Positions 1-9,085 of a stretch of DNA of 37,816 nucleotides are shown here, one piece after another. The notes beneath the pieces are model-generated. The model was not told where the DNA came from. It was given only the letters and a program-made list of their open reading frames with translations, and searched no databases. A program made the position numbers and the translations under genes. Where the stretch lies: positions 1-37,816 of the forward strand of contig JAJZCR010000030.1 in assembly GCA_021851715.1 (NCBI GenBank). The letters are read 5' to 3'. Position 1 is the stretch's first letter. Each line of letters opens with the position of its first letter. The DNA is from Planctomycetota bacterium (GTDB lineage Bacteria; Planctomycetota; Phycisphaerae; WQYP01).

Positions 1-365
1 GTGCCACGCCATTCTGCCTGCGATGGGACTCCGCGAGACATTTCGCCGCTGGTCCGCCATCACAAAGGCATTGGCTGATACAAAAAGGAAACGCAAGCGG
101 CAAATCTTAAGTTAACGCTCATGGGCGGGACGCCCGCGCTCCCAGGGGCGACGGCTTCGCCGAGAGAGGTGTGGGGGTGAGCAGGTGAGTCCCGATGGGC
201 TGCTCTCCCGAACGGCGTTGGGCCTACGGGACAATCTGTCGATTTTACGGTCGGTGGTCCATGTGGTATCATTGAAAACATTGGCTGTCGCGGTAAGACG
301 GTGGCCTGATGGTCGGTACCGGGCTTATTTTCGGCCGACTCTGGTCGTGTTGAAGAAAGGATCCA
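1..365. other. Non-coding leader region with two small hairpins
   Basis: No convincing gene is visible before hpnH. The stretch holds two adjacent short inverted repeats: GGGCG-GGA-CGCCC at 123-135 and GGCGA-CGGCT-TCGCC at 147-161, followed by a G-rich run (170-178). GC-rich text of this kind often occurs as dispersed intergenic repeats in planctomycete-type genomes, but that cannot be tested from one copy. No good -35/-10 pair for hpnH was found; TTGAAA near 273 with TAAGAC 16 bases later is weak. Confidence 0.35.
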
Positions 366-1523
366 ATGGGTGTTCCAATTTCGCAAATGTGGACCGTAGC
401 CCGTTACGTTCTTACCCAAAAAATCAAGGGCAAAAAACGCTATCCGCTGGTGCTGATGCTGGAACCGCTGTTTCGGTGCAATCTGGCCTGCGCCGGTTGC
501 GGAAAAATTCAATATCCGGCCCATATTCTCAAGCAAAATTTGACGCCCGAACAATGCTTCTCCGCCGTGGAGGAATGCGGTGCTCCGATGGTGAGCATTC
601 CCGGCGGTGAACCGCTGCTGCACCCGCAAATCAAGGAAATTGTGGAAGGCCTGGTCGCTCGGCGCAAATACATTTATTTGTGCACCAATGCACTTCTCCT
701 GAAAGAAAAGATTCATCTGTTCAAGCCTTCCCAATATCTCACCTTCAGCGTACACCTGGATGGCGAAAAAGATCATCATGATTTTTCTGTCTGCCGGGAA
801 GGCGGCTTTAATATTGCGCTGGAAGGGATCAAAGAGGCGGTGAAGCGTGGCTTCCGTGTTACCACCAACACCACGCTTTTTGACGGGACTGATCCGGTGA
901 GCGTCCGCCGATTTTTTGACCAGATGATGGAGGTTGGGGTGGAAGGCATGATGCTGTCGCCGGGCTACAGTTACGAAAAAGCCCCCGACCAGGACCACTT
1001 TTTGGGCCGGGCCAAAACCCGGACGCTCTTTGGCACTATTTTGAGCAATCGCAACAAGAAGTGGCGGTTTAATCAAAGCCCGCTGTTTCTGGAATTTCTC
1101 ATGGGACGGCGATCCTACGTGTGCACGCCCTGGGGAATGCCCACGTATAATGTCTTTGGCTGGCAAAAGCCCTGCTACCTGCTCCAGGATGGATATGCCG
1201 ATACATTTTCCGAGTTGCTGTCCCAGACGCAATGGGAAAAATATGGTGCGGAATCTGGTAATTCAAAGTGCGCCAACTGCATGGTCCACAGTGGCTACGA
1301 AGCCAGCGCGGTGGATGATACTTTTGGTTCAATTCGTGGCTTTCTGGCCACGGTTCGCTCTACCCTTTTGGGCGGAACCTATGCCAACGCCTCAGCCCTG
1401 GAGGTTTTGGAGCAGCCGGTTGAGCCCCGGGCGGCCAGACTTGTGGAATTAAAAGTTACCGCACCGCGGCGCATGCCGCACGAGTTGGCTGATACGCAAA
1501 GTGTTTCATCGCCACGATCATAA
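366..1523 (+). CDS. hpnH: Radical SAM protein HpnH (adenosylhopane synthase type)
   Basis: This is a 385-residue radical SAM enzyme. In the characterised family HpnH couples the 5'-deoxyadenosyl radical to diploptene, giving adenosylhopane, the first step of bacteriohopanepolyol side-chain synthesis. The cluster motif is CNLACAGC (C38, C42, C45, spacing CxxxCxxC), followed by a GGEP motif (80-83) that contacts SAM. Further cysteines lie in the C-terminal third (CTPWG, CYLL, CANC), as is usual in this family. Length fits HpnH, with a slightly long, basic tail. The ATG at 366 has GAAAGGA upstream at good spacing. No squalene-hopene cyclase or other hpn gene is in the window, so hopanoid production is inferred from this gene alone. 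Other radical SAM families with a SPASM-like tail are the alternative, but the whole-length pattern favours HpnH. Confidence 0.9.
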   Translation: MGVPISQMWTVARYVLTQKIKGKKRYPLVLMLEPLFRCNLACAGCGKIQYPAHILKQNLTPEQCFSAVEECGAPMVSIPGGEPLLHPQIKEIVEGLVARRKYIYLCTNALLLKEKIHLFKPSQYLTFSVHLDGEKDHHDFSVCREGGFNIALEGIKEAVKRGFRVTTNTTLFDGTDPVSVRRFFDQMMEVGVEGMMLSPGYSYEKAPDQDHFLGRAKTRTLFGTILSNRNKKWRFNQSPLFLEFLMGRRSYVCTPWGMPTYNVFGWQKPCYLLQDGYADTFSELLSQTQWEKYGAESGNSKCANCMVHSGYEASAVDDTFGSIRGFLATVRSTLLGGTYANASALEVLEQPVEPRAARLVELKVTAPRRMPHELADTQSVSSPRS

Positions 1524-1574
1524 ACCAATGCGCTGGCTGTCGCCGTTTTCCACCCAACCCTTGGAGATTCTCCT

Positions 1575-2003
1575 TTGCCGCAAGAAACCAAGTCACATGT
1601 CTCTCTTTCGCCCGCTGATGATCCGATCGTTCCCTCCGGTGAGCAGGAGAATTTGGAAGGCTGGATTCCTCCGTTGGCTTCGCCTGAGCAAGTTATAGCA
1701 GCGTTGGAAAAGGCGTTTGGCTATCGGGGCGATGTCAGCATTCATACCCGCCAGGGGCAAATCATTGAGGGCTACGTTTTTGATCGCGGCGGCAATGGGC
1801 GTGGCCTGGAAAATTGCTACGTGCGGCTGTATTCGAAGGGCAGCACCGAAAAAATTCGTATCGCGTACAGCGATATTACCCGGCTGGAATTTTCGGGCAA
1901 AGATGCGGCCGCCGGCAAAAGTTTTCAGACCTGGCTGAAAAAATATCAGGAAAAAAAATCCGCCGGCGAAACCAATATTCGCATTGATCCGGAAGAACTC
2001 TGA
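1575..2003 (+). CDS. Conserved-looking protein of unknown function next to hpnH
   Basis: This 142-residue soluble protein has no signal peptide and no membrane segment. It starts at TTG (1575), chosen because GGAG lies about eight bases upstream and the in-frame alternatives start inside the conserved-looking part. After a flexible acidic N-terminus (1-35), residues 50-110 look like a small beta-barrel: alternating hydrophobic strands (VSIHTRQGQIIEGYVFDRG, YVRLYSKG, KIRIAYSDITRLEFSG) with a glycine-rich turn, reminiscent of Sm-like or PRC-like barrels. The C-terminus is a charged helix. It lies 51 bp after hpnH on the same strand, so co-transcription is likely. I do not recognise a named family; a role linked to hopanoid synthesis is only a guess from position. 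Confidence 0.6.
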   Translation: MPQETKSHVSLSPADDPIVPSGEQENLEGWIPPLASPEQVIAALEKAFGYRGDVSIHTRQGQIIEGYVFDRGGNGRGLENCYVRLYSKGSTEKIRIAYSDITRLEFSGKDAAAGKSFQTWLKKYQEKKSAGETNIRIDPEEL

Positions 2004-2106
2004 TCATCATTACCGGCGGCAGCAAGCTGGTTTGGGGTATAAAACGCAGGCCGTGAGTGCCGCGGCCGATTAGGCGCTGGGCACAATAAAGATAAAAGAC
2101 AGACGA

Positions 2107-2421
2107 TTACGGTCCGGTGGGGGGAGCAAAGCCGTGCGTCCAGTTACCGGGCGCAGCCGAATTGGGGATATAGTCTGGGGGCACAGATTGGCCGTTGACG
2201 CGCTGTGCCTGATAGGTTTCGCCGCGGCCATTTTGCAGATTTCCCGCGGGCATGCTGCGACTGAGCCTGGCGTCCACGCTGTTGTCTTTAATCACCCTGG
2301 TTTCACATCCGTCCAGGCTTGCAAGAGCGATCACCGTGCCCGCCAATAGCGCCAGAGCCACCAGCCGCCGCGCACGGTGGCCGCCGAAAAGTACCCGTCT
2401 GCTTTTGTATTGAGAATACAT
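2107..2421 (-). CDS. Small putative lipoprotein
   Basis: This 104-residue protein has a basic N-terminus, a hydrophobic segment (about residues 19-36) and a lipobox-like end LDGC, so the lipidated cysteine would be near residue 39. The mature part is short, polar and rich in N, G and P (PPDYIPNSAAPGNW), without a recognisable domain. It starts 23 bp after the rnr stop on the same strand, which suggests a transcriptional tail of that unit. There is no strong Shine-Dalgarno before the ATG. It could be a spurious ORF, but a signal-plus-lipobox at the right place argues for a real gene. Confidence 0.5.
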   Translation of the reverse strand: MYSQYKSRRVLFGGHRARRLVALALLAGTVIALASLDGCETRVIKDNSVDARLSRSMPAGNLQNGRGETYQAQRVNGQSVPPDYIPNSAAPGNWTHGFAPPTGP

Positions 2422-2444
2422 AACGCACGCGTGTAATGGTATGA

Positions 2445-5123
2445 CTAGCGGCGTGACCGCCGTCTATTGCGGTTCCCGCGAGCCAGCGTATATCCGCGTC
2501 TCCCGGGTTCGCGGGTAAGTTGTCCCGGTCTTTGACCGGTATGTCTATCCCCGGTCTTTGCCGCGTTGTCTCCCCTGTCAGTATAGGCGCGCTGGCGTGA
2601 GCTGGAATCCTTGTTGCGGTCTTCACGCGGTCCGCGGCGCTGCAGGGCTTTAGGCTGCTGCCGCGGCTGGACCTGCCGCAGCGTGGCTTTGCCGCCGGCA
2701 CTTGAACCATGCTCCAATAAAAGCAGGTCCATCTGTCGCGTGGACAAATGAACCGCTACGATTTGCACGCGCACCGGATCACCGAGCGAAATGCGGCGCC
2801 CAGACCGTTGGCCACGCAGCGACGCGGTGCGTTCGTCGAAGAACCAGTAATCCGGCGGCAGATCACTGATGCGGATAAGTCCTTCCACCAGAAACCTTGT
2901 GGATTGAATAAAGATGCCGAAATTGTTAACACCCGTCACCACGCCATCAATCACATCGCCAATATGTTCAGCCAGCAGGCTTAGTACCTTGACCGCGCGC
3001 AGTTCCCGTTCGGCATTTTGCGCCCGGCGCTCGGTAAAAGACAGATGTCGTGACAATCGCAGGAGTGTCTTTTCATCTGGTACGTTGCCAAGACTCAGCG
3101 GCATGAGCAAGTTGAAATTGCCGGAGCCTGCAGCGGTGACTTTCGGCGTGGTGCCGCGGCCATCGCGGGGCGGCACGGTATGCTGGCCAGCCTCGGCCAT
3201 GGCTTTACGTCGCTGCGAACTGCGTCTTTCCGCCGCGGGTGTCGGTCCGCCTTTGGTCGGCGCTGCTCCACCAATAAGGGAATCCAGGCAGCGGTGAATG
3301 ACCAAATCGGCATAGCGGCGAATCGGGGAGGTGAAATGCGCGTAGTTTTCGCTGGCCAGGGCGTAATGGCCCATGGGTAGAGGGGAATACTCGGCCGTGC
3401 TGAAGGTTTTCAGAACGGATAAATGCACGGCATACGCAATGGGCGTGCCCCGAACACTGTCCAACAGGCCCTGAATGACGCTGCGGTCCAGTTCGCGGGG
3501 CAGGCGGCGACCGGTTATCGCCACGAATTGCCGCACCTGTTCAGTGGATTCACTATCGGGTTCGGGATGAATGCGCCGCAGAACTGTCAGGCCGCGCTGG
3601 GTTAGAAACCTGGCGACGGCTTCGTTGGCTTCTACCATCAACATTTCAATAATCTTATGGGTGAAGGCATCATCTTCCGGACGGGCATCAATGACCCGTC
3701 CGGTTTCATCCATGACCAGTTCAACTTCGGGCAAATCGAGTACGATCATCCCCTGGCGCAGCCGCCGGGTTTGGATGGCGCGGGCCAGGCGATCCATGTC
3801 GGCAAGCAGTTGGCGTACCGGTGGTTCCACTTCCGGGATGTGGGGGTTGGGCGGGGAATCCAAAAGACCCTTGGAATAAGGCTGTGCCTGGCCTCGGGCG
3901 TCGTCAATAATAGCCTGCGCCTGCTGGTAAGTCAGGCGTTTTCGCGACCGGATGATGGTATTGGCAAAGCGTGTTGAAATCACCCGGCCGCGTTCGTCGT
4001 AGCGTATAAAGGCACTTTTGGTAAGTCGTGGTTGATCCTGCTGGAGCGAACAAACACCGTTGGAGAGCAGTTCCGGCAGCATGGGAATAACGAATCTCGG
4101 GAAATAGATGCTGTTGCCGCGCTGGCGGGCTTCAATATCCAGGGCGGATTCAACCGGCACAAAATGGGCGACATCGGCAATGTGTACGCCGAGTTCATAA
4201 GCCGCGGGACCGGGCCGATCCAGTTCGTCCGGTCCGAGCAATGCTTCGATCTGCTCCTGTGTCTGGTCGGCCTCGGACGAGGTCAGCACACGCAGGCTGA
4301 TGGCATCATCAAAATCGCGGGCGTCATCGGGGTCGATGGTAACGATGGTCTGCTGGGAAAGGTCTTCGCGTCCCGTGATAGAGCCAGGATCAAATTCCAT
4401 CGCCGCCCGGCGTGCCTGCTCCAGGGCTTCCGCGGGATATTCCTGTGGTAAATCAAATTGTCGCATGACTGAGGCTAATTCCACCTCCGGCTCGCCATGG
4501 GGGCCGAGCACTTCGGTAATCACGCCCTGGGCCGGTTCGTCTCCGCGGGCGAAACGCACCAGTTCGACCACCACTTTGTCGCCGTTGGAGGCATTTTTGG
4601 CCCCAGCATCCTGCACCTGGATGGGGGCTTTGAACACTGCGCCGTCCGGTACCACCACCCAGTTGCTGACCTGCTTTTTCAGTGTTCCTACGCAGCGTGT
4701 ACTGGCTCGGCGTAAAATATCGATAACACGGCCGGGTGCGCTTTTGCCGCGTGCATTGCGTTTGTCCGCTACAACAATTTTCACCAGCACCAGGTCTCCG
4801 CCCAGGGCATCCGAAGTGTCCTGGGCGGGAATAAAAATATCTTCCCGTCCGGTGGGTTTGAGCGGGCTGACAAATCCAAAGCCACGGCTGGTTGCGTGGA
4901 ACATGCCGACAACCTGGTCTTTTTCGTCCGGGAAAGCCACGGCATCGCCAAGATTCTGGGGAATGATCCGGCCTACGCGAATGAGTTCTTCCAGGGCCGT
5001 GCGAAAGGCCGTACGGTCGCTTTCGCCAATATGCAGGCGACGGGCAATTGCCGCGACCGCCATCGGTCCACCATCTTCGGCAGCGAGCATGCTGATGATT
5101 TGTTCGGACAAGGATACGGGCAC
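2445..5123 (-). CDS. rnr: Ribonuclease R (3'-5' exoribonuclease)
   Basis: This 892-residue RNase II/R-family enzyme degrades structured RNA processively 3' to 5'. Order of domains: N-terminal winged helix (about 1-65), cold-shock-like RNA-binding domains (about 70-215), RNB catalytic domain with TIDPDDARDFDDAIS (D264, D270, D272, D273 are the metal-binding aspartates), S1 domain (about 722-805) and a strongly basic Arg/Gln-rich tail (806-892). Start is GTG at 5123 with GGAG eight bases upstream. Two oddities stand out. About 60 low-complexity basic residues (AAPTKGG to PLSLGN) are inserted near the end of RNB, where the E. coli enzyme has about 20. The arginine-rich tail is also long. The gene lies between aroA (217 bp upstream) and a small lipoprotein gene. 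Confidence 0.95.
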   Translation of the reverse strand: MPVSLSEQIISMLAAEDGGPMAVAAIARRLHIGESDRTAFRTALEELIRVGRIIPQNLGDAVAFPDEKDQVVGMFHATSRGFGFVSPLKPTGREDIFIPAQDTSDALGGDLVLVKIVVADKRNARGKSAPGRVIDILRRASTRCVGTLKKQVSNWVVVPDGAVFKAPIQVQDAGAKNASNGDKVVVELVRFARGDEPAQGVITEVLGPHGEPEVELASVMRQFDLPQEYPAEALEQARRAAMEFDPGSITGREDLSQQTIVTIDPDDARDFDDAISLRVLTSSEADQTQEQIEALLGPDELDRPGPAAYELGVHIADVAHFVPVESALDIEARQRGNSIYFPRFVIPMLPELLSNGVCSLQQDQPRLTKSAFIRYDERGRVISTRFANTIIRSRKRLTYQQAQAIIDDARGQAQPYSKGLLDSPPNPHIPEVEPPVRQLLADMDRLARAIQTRRLRQGMIVLDLPEVELVMDETGRVIDARPEDDAFTHKIIEMLMVEANEAVARFLTQRGLTVLRRIHPEPDSESTEQVRQFVAITGRRLPRELDRSVIQGLLDSVRGTPIAYAVHLSVLKTFSTAEYSPLPMGHYALASENYAHFTSPIRRYADLVIHRCLDSLIGGAAPTKGGPTPAAERRSSQRRKAMAEAGQHTVPPRDGRGTTPKVTAAGSGNFNLLMPLSLGNVPDEKTLLRLSRHLSFTERRAQNAERELRAVKVLSLLAEHIGDVIDGVVTGVNNFGIFIQSTRFLVEGLIRISDLPPDYWFFDERTASLRGQRSGRRISLGDPVRVQIVAVHLSTRQMDLLLLEHGSSAGGKATLRQVQPRQQPKALQRRGPREDRNKDSSSRQRAYTDRGDNAAKTGDRHTGQRPGQLTREPGRRGYTLARGNRNRRRSRR

Positions 5124-5340
5124 AGCTACTCCTGGAAAAAGGGCCTGTACATTTGGTAAGTATACCGGGTTTGCCGGTGCGATGCGCTATGTTCGGTCAG
5201 CGGCTGGCTCCGGGGAAGTTTATCATGGTTCGGCACGGCCCGCCGTGGCCATCCACGGGACGCAGAGAGATAAGTACCTTCAGGGATTGTCCGGGATGTG
5301 GTGACGGCGGTCCATCTGGCTGGGCTGACCGGAACCGGCT

Positions 5341-6663
5341 TTAATTTGCGGTAACCATGGCGGCCAGATCGGAGAAGAAACCGGGGTAGGTTTTGGCACA
5401 GCAGCCGGGGTCTTCAATTTGGATGCCGGATTGCCGCAGGCCGGCCACGGCAAATGCCATCGCCATGCGATGATCATCATACGTGTGGATACGTGCCGAT
5501 TGGGCCACCGCCGGCGGCTCAATGGTAATGGAGTCCTCGGTCGTACGCACGTGCGCACCCAGCCGGGATAATTCGGTTTGCAGAGCGGCGAGGCGATCAG
5601 TTTCCTTGAGCCGCAGATTGCCCACGCCCGTGACGTGTGTCGGGCCTTTTGCAAAAAGAGCCACCACCGCCAGGGTCTGCACCATGTCTGGAATGTTGTT
5701 CATGTTAATGTCAATGCCGCGCAGTTGGCCGGTGCCGCGCAGCACGATCTGATCGTCGAGAATTTCCACTGCCGCCCCAACCTGCTTGAGTACTTCCGCA
5801 AAAGCCACATCGCCCTGCAACGATTTATTGCTCAGGCCGGCGATGCGCACCCTGGCTCCGGGAATTAATGCCGCGGCAGCCAGAAAATAGCTGGCGTTGC
5901 TGGCATCTGGTTCGATGGCGTAATCGCGGGAGCGGTAACGCTGGCTGGGAGCGAAGATGATGTTTCGTCCTGTGGCAGTGGGTTGCTGCGCAAAGGTGAT
6001 GCCGAATTGATCCATCATATTCAGTGTTATTTCAATATACGGTTCACTGGTGATGGGGCCATCCAGGCTGATGCACACCGCCTGTCGTGCCAGCGGCGCG
6101 GCCAGTAAAACGGCGGAAATATACTGGCTGCTCTGGCTGGCGGAAAAGCGGCATGTGCCGCCGGCAAGGCCGGTACCGGTCGTGCATACCGGGGGAAAAC
6201 CCAGCGTACCTTTATACTCAAGCTGCCCGCCGATCGCGGCTAATGCCGTAATCAATTCCCCAATGGGTCGCTGGTGCATCCGCGGCACACCATGGAGACA
6301 ATGCCGCCCCGACGAGGCGGCGCATAAGGCGGTTAGAAAACGCATGGTGGTGCCGGAATTGCCGCAGAAAAGGCTGGACTGGTCTGCGGGAATGCGGCCA
6401 CCCTGGCCGACCACCCGGACTTTTTTCGTAGACTCTTCCACGTGCAGTTCAAAACCAAGAAGTTGCAGTGATTCCATCATGCGGCAGGTGTCATCGGAGA
6501 AGAGGAGACCGGTAAGGGTGGAAGTCCCGTCAGCCATGGCCGCCATGGGCAGTGCTCGATTGGTTATGCTTTTGCTGCCTGGTATGTGTACAACAGCATC
6601 GAAGGGTTGCAGTACCGGCTGCATGGTGATGACATGGGCATGCGATGGAACAGATGGATCCAT
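5341..6663 (-). CDS. aroA: 3-phosphoshikimate 1-carboxyvinyltransferase (EPSP synthase)
   Basis: This 440-residue enzyme joins shikimate-3-phosphate and PEP in the sixth step of the shikimate pathway. Visible motifs: PGSKSITNRAL (catalytic Lys31), CGNSGTTMRF (100-109), RPIGEL, NIPDMVQTLAV (catalytic Asp), LRLKETDRLAAL and DDHRMAMAFA. At the site of E. coli Pro101, next to the PEP/glyphosate pocket, this protein has Phe109, while the Gly equivalent to Gly96 (G104) is kept. I chose the ATG at 6663 because upstream in-frame sequence runs back into the preceding gene and has no EPSPS character. An inner ATG (6624) aligns better with short family members and is possible. The preceding gene ends 43 bp upstream, so aroA is probably in its operon. 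Confidence 0.95.
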   Translation of the reverse strand: MDPSVPSHAHVITMQPVLQPFDAVVHIPGSKSITNRALPMAAMADGTSTLTGLLFSDDTCRMMESLQLLGFELHVEESTKKVRVVGQGGRIPADQSSLFCGNSGTTMRFLTALCAASSGRHCLHGVPRMHQRPIGELITALAAIGGQLEYKGTLGFPPVCTTGTGLAGGTCRFSASQSSQYISAVLLAAPLARQAVCISLDGPITSEPYIEITLNMMDQFGITFAQQPTATGRNIIFAPSQRYRSRDYAIEPDASNASYFLAAAALIPGARVRIAGLSNKSLQGDVAFAEVLKQVGAAVEILDDQIVLRGTGQLRGIDINMNNIPDMVQTLAVVALFAKGPTHVTGVGNLRLKETDRLAALQTELSRLGAHVRTTEDSITIEPPAVAQSARIHTYDDHRMAMAFAVAGLRQSGIQIEDPGCCAKTYPGFFSDLAAMVTAN

Positions 6664-6706
6664 ATTTTCGCCCGTCCGATGAAGGTGAGTATATTGGCGT
6701 GGTTCC

Positions 6707-7753
6707 TTATCTGGAAGGTATCCGCGCGGGAATGGGGAGCTTGGCAAACAAGGCCTGAATTTTTCCGGGTTGATTTTGCGATCCGGTGAGGTGGTTGACG
6801 TGCAGGAGGATTGCCGCGGGATCGCTTTGATTGGTGAATTGAGCCATGGAGAAGTCCTCGGTGCGTGCCACCTGATCCATGGCATGGCCGCAGGCGGAGA
6901 TGGCGTCAAAGGCCGCGAGCTTCTGTTCACGTGAAAGCAGTCCCGCCTGATTGTATTGTGCGATGAAACTCATGATTTGGGCCAGTTTGGTCAAGGTGGC
7001 CACTTGCTGTTTCCGTGGGAGTGCTCCGCCATGCGTGGCCAATGTGGCAAGGTCATCGACAATCCGCTGGCACACCGGCAGAGTGTCGGGTGGTTGCTTG
7101 GCATAGGTGGAGGTAAGCTGGGTCAGCACATGCAAGATCGTGGAAAATAAATTTGGCACGCCGGGTGATGCCTGCACTAATGCATGACACAGGTTCATTT
7201 CCACGATGGGGTCTTTTTCAACTTTCAAAGCGCCTTCCAACTTGCGAAGGGCCTGATGAAACGCGGGGGGAATGGCGGCAAGTTGCGGGAGAATTTTTCC
7301 CAATCCGAGGGCGGCCCAATAGCGAACGGCGGGGCTGGCGTTGCCCAAGCCGTCTTCGAGTGCCGTCTGAGCGCTGATATCATTAATTTTGGCAATGGTG
7401 ATAACGGCATTAAGGGCGGTTTTCGGGTTGTTCAGCAGAGGCGAAAATTCCTGTCCCACCATGACGCCATAGCTGTTGAGGAAGATCGCGGATGCGGGAT
7501 GCGCCGCTTCGTGCAAGATTTGCAGAACATGCTCACGGGCACGAGCCCTCTGCCTGGAATTCCTGGCAGTCGCCATTTTTTTACTGTAGTATGTCACGTA
7601 CGTTTGAATGGTTTGCTGCTCCGCCGCCCCGATTGAGTTGGAGGAGGGGTTGGGCCGCGCCGGGACCGCGGCATCTAGAGATTCACTGGCGCGCAATGCC
7701 ATGGCTGATATTACCATTAAAAGCAGGACATGTTGCCACCGCCAGAATTGCAT
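6707..7753 (-). CDS. Exported helical-repeat (HEAT-like) protein of unknown function
   Basis: This 348-residue protein has a signal peptide (MQFWRWQHVLLLMVISAMALRA) and, from about residue 60 on, only amphipathic helices. The middle part (PKTALNAVITIAKIND, SPAVRYWAALGLGKILPQL, DPIVEMNLCHALVQA) shows the roughly 35-residue spacing of HEAT/ARM-type repeats, so a periplasmic binding or scaffold role is plausible. The start at 7753 is favoured over one 54 bp upstream because TTGGAGA sits at ideal spacing and the signal peptide then begins at residue 1. A TTGACA-type promoter lies 64-92 bp upstream. Nothing indicates an enzyme, and the link to the downstream aroA is only positional. Confidence 0.65.
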   Translation of the reverse strand: MQFWRWQHVLLLMVISAMALRASESLDAAVPARPNPSSNSIGAAEQQTIQTYVTYYSKKMATARNSRQRARAREHVLQILHEAAHPASAIFLNSYGVMVGQEFSPLLNNPKTALNAVITIAKINDISAQTALEDGLGNASPAVRYWAALGLGKILPQLAAIPPAFHQALRKLEGALKVEKDPIVEMNLCHALVQASPGVPNLFSTILHVLTQLTSTYAKQPPDTLPVCQRIVDDLATLATHGGALPRKQQVATLTKLAQIMSFIAQYNQAGLLSREQKLAAFDAISACGHAMDQVARTEDFSMAQFTNQSDPAAILLHVNHLTGSQNQPGKIQALFAKLPIPARIPSR

Positions 7754-7816
7754 GTTGATCTCCAATTGATGCTGCGCCCCAAAGACGCGATAAACGCTTA
7801 CCTCCACCAGATTTAG

Positions 7817-7845
7817 ACGCTAACGCGCTGGTGCCAGCCTGTCAA
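7817..7845 (-). promoter_or_regulatory. Sigma-70-like promoter for the HEAT protein-aroA-rnr unit
   Basis: Reading the minus strand, a perfect -35 box TTGACA (7845-7840) is followed after 17 bases by TAGCGT (7822-7817), which keeps the T, A and final T of the -10 consensus. Transcription would start near 7810, giving a leader of about 57 nt before the ATG at 7753. Confidence 0.5.
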
Positions 7846-7919
7846 GGGATGCCAAAACGCTTTGTTGTACCGAGGTAAACTTGTTACCCCTGCGCTGAAA
7901 TGGAAGTATCACGGGGATT

Positions 7920-9035
7920 TTAGATGGTAACTTCGTGAGTACGGGTCAGGCGCTGGACTTCGAGTAAAAAAGAATCGGCGGCGGCTAAGGAGGGAAACTC
8001 GGGTCCGCCGACATCCAGCCAGACGCCGCGCGGTCCAATGGCCGCGAGCACGGCCAGGGCGTCGGCGGGATTTTCCGCCAGAACCTGGACTGCTTTTCCG
8101 GCGCTGCGGATGCGGCGGTAGACATTCATCCAGTCGCTGGCAGGCCCATGTCCGGCTCCGAACACCCATTGGATGGCATGGAGGTCAGGCAGTTCCAAAA
8201 GCCGATCGAGGTGACGCAGGGCCTGCACACCGTCAAGGTGAAAGATGCTGCGTGCCAGGGGTTGCATTTCCACCAGAATATCGGGCAAAATCAGGTTGCC
8301 GGCCACCTCATCTGAAACCATGCACCAGAAATCACAACTCGGAACATAGGCCGGTCCTTGATGGTAACAGGCGGTCCAGCAGGTGCTGCCAAAACCCGCC
8401 TGCTGAACCATGGCGTATTGTCTGTTCAATGCCGCGGCAAATCCGTTAGATACGTGGCGGCCAGCCTGTCGGATTAGTTCCGGGACATCGAGAATATCCT
8501 CACACAACGCCTGGGGATCGCGCAGCGCCGCTAAAATATCATAGTTGCCATGCAAATCCGTCATGCCCACCACAAACCGTTGGTCGCAGATATCCAGGGC
8601 ATAGCGCATCATAGCTTCGATGGTTTGCCAGTAGATGTTGGAAAAATCTGGCGGCGAGTCGATAATTTTCTTCCACTCGTGAGGGTGATGGACCACCGGG
8701 GAAGACCAACTGGTGTCGGTGCTGAATTCGAGAGGGCATCCGAACAGGGTGGCGGTAATTTCCGGGCCGAGATTGGGCCAGAAGATTGGGAAGGAATCGC
8801 CGGGATAAACGCGCCGGGACATGGATTCCACGGCCGTGTCCACTATGTATTGCACGTCCATCCAGCGGTCGCGGAGCAGGGGAGGTTGAGGACGTGCCGG
8901 GGCCATGGCGGTGCAGGCTGGAGCCGCGGCCCGGAGGGTAACAGGGGGACGGTCCAGCACCTGGCAATTCCACCAGGCTTCAAACCGGTCGATGGTGCGG
9001 GCAAAATTGGGCTTGAGCTGGAGTTCACGGATCAT
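7920..9035 (-). CDS. UroD/MtaA-fold protein A (corrinoid methyltransferase-like)
   Basis: This is a 371-residue member of the uroporphyrinogen decarboxylase superfamily, which includes corrinoid-linked methyltransferases such as MtaA, MtbA and CmuA. The C-terminal half carries the barrel strand with FHLDG (H266, D268, G269) and the helix-strand QALRHLDRLLELPDLHAIQW. The cysteine of the usual HxC zinc motif is replaced by Asp, and no distal Cys is evident near the C-terminus (GVWLDVGG). It may therefore be a substrate-binding or non-zinc relative. It is rich in Trp and Cys in the N-terminal part. It is the last gene of the eight-gene C1 cluster, 50 bp after its neighbour, with a GC-rich hairpin between. 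The SD is weak. The substrate is unknown. Confidence 0.75.
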   Translation of the reverse strand: MIRELQLKPNFARTIDRFEAWWNCQVLDRPPVTLRAAAPACTAMAPARPQPPLLRDRWMDVQYIVDTAVESMSRRVYPGDSFPIFWPNLGPEITATLFGCPLEFSTDTSWSSPVVHHPHEWKKIIDSPPDFSNIYWQTIEAMMRYALDICDQRFVVGMTDLHGNYDILAALRDPQALCEDILDVPELIRQAGRHVSNGFAAALNRQYAMVQQAGFGSTCWTACYHQGPAYVPSCDFWCMVSDEVAGNLILPDILVEMQPLARSIFHLDGVQALRHLDRLLELPDLHAIQWVFGAGHGPASDWMNVYRRIRSAGKAVQVLAENPADALAVLAAIGPRGVWLDVGGPEFPSLAAADSFLLEVQRLTRTHEVTI

Positions 9036-9055
9036 GGTTTAGTCCGATCGTGGTG

Positions 9056-9073
9056 CCGCCGTGGTCGCGGCGG
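9056..9073 (-). other. GC-rich hairpin between UroD-fold genes B and A
   Basis: CCGCCG (9056-9061), a six-base loop and CGGCGG (9068-9073) form a 6-bp GC-only stem inside the 50-bp intergenic space. There is no T-run after it on the minus strand, so it is more likely an mRNA-stability or translation-coupling structure than a terminator. Confidence 0.35.
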
Positions 9074-9085
9074 AAAAGGCACCCT

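Noticed and set aside
60-1232. 390-codon open frame on the minus strand
   Set aside because: It is antisense to hpnH, lacks an SD and has no family motif; hpnH explains the region fully.
4300-5304. 334-codon open frame on the plus strand
   Set aside because: It is antisense to rnr, Ser/Arg/Thr-rich and without motifs; a shadow of GC-rich coding DNA.
7860-7919. Inverted repeat GGTAA-N5-TTACC after UroD-fold gene A as operon terminator
   Set aside because: The stem is only 5 bp, AT-rich and has no T-run, so it is not convincing as a terminator.
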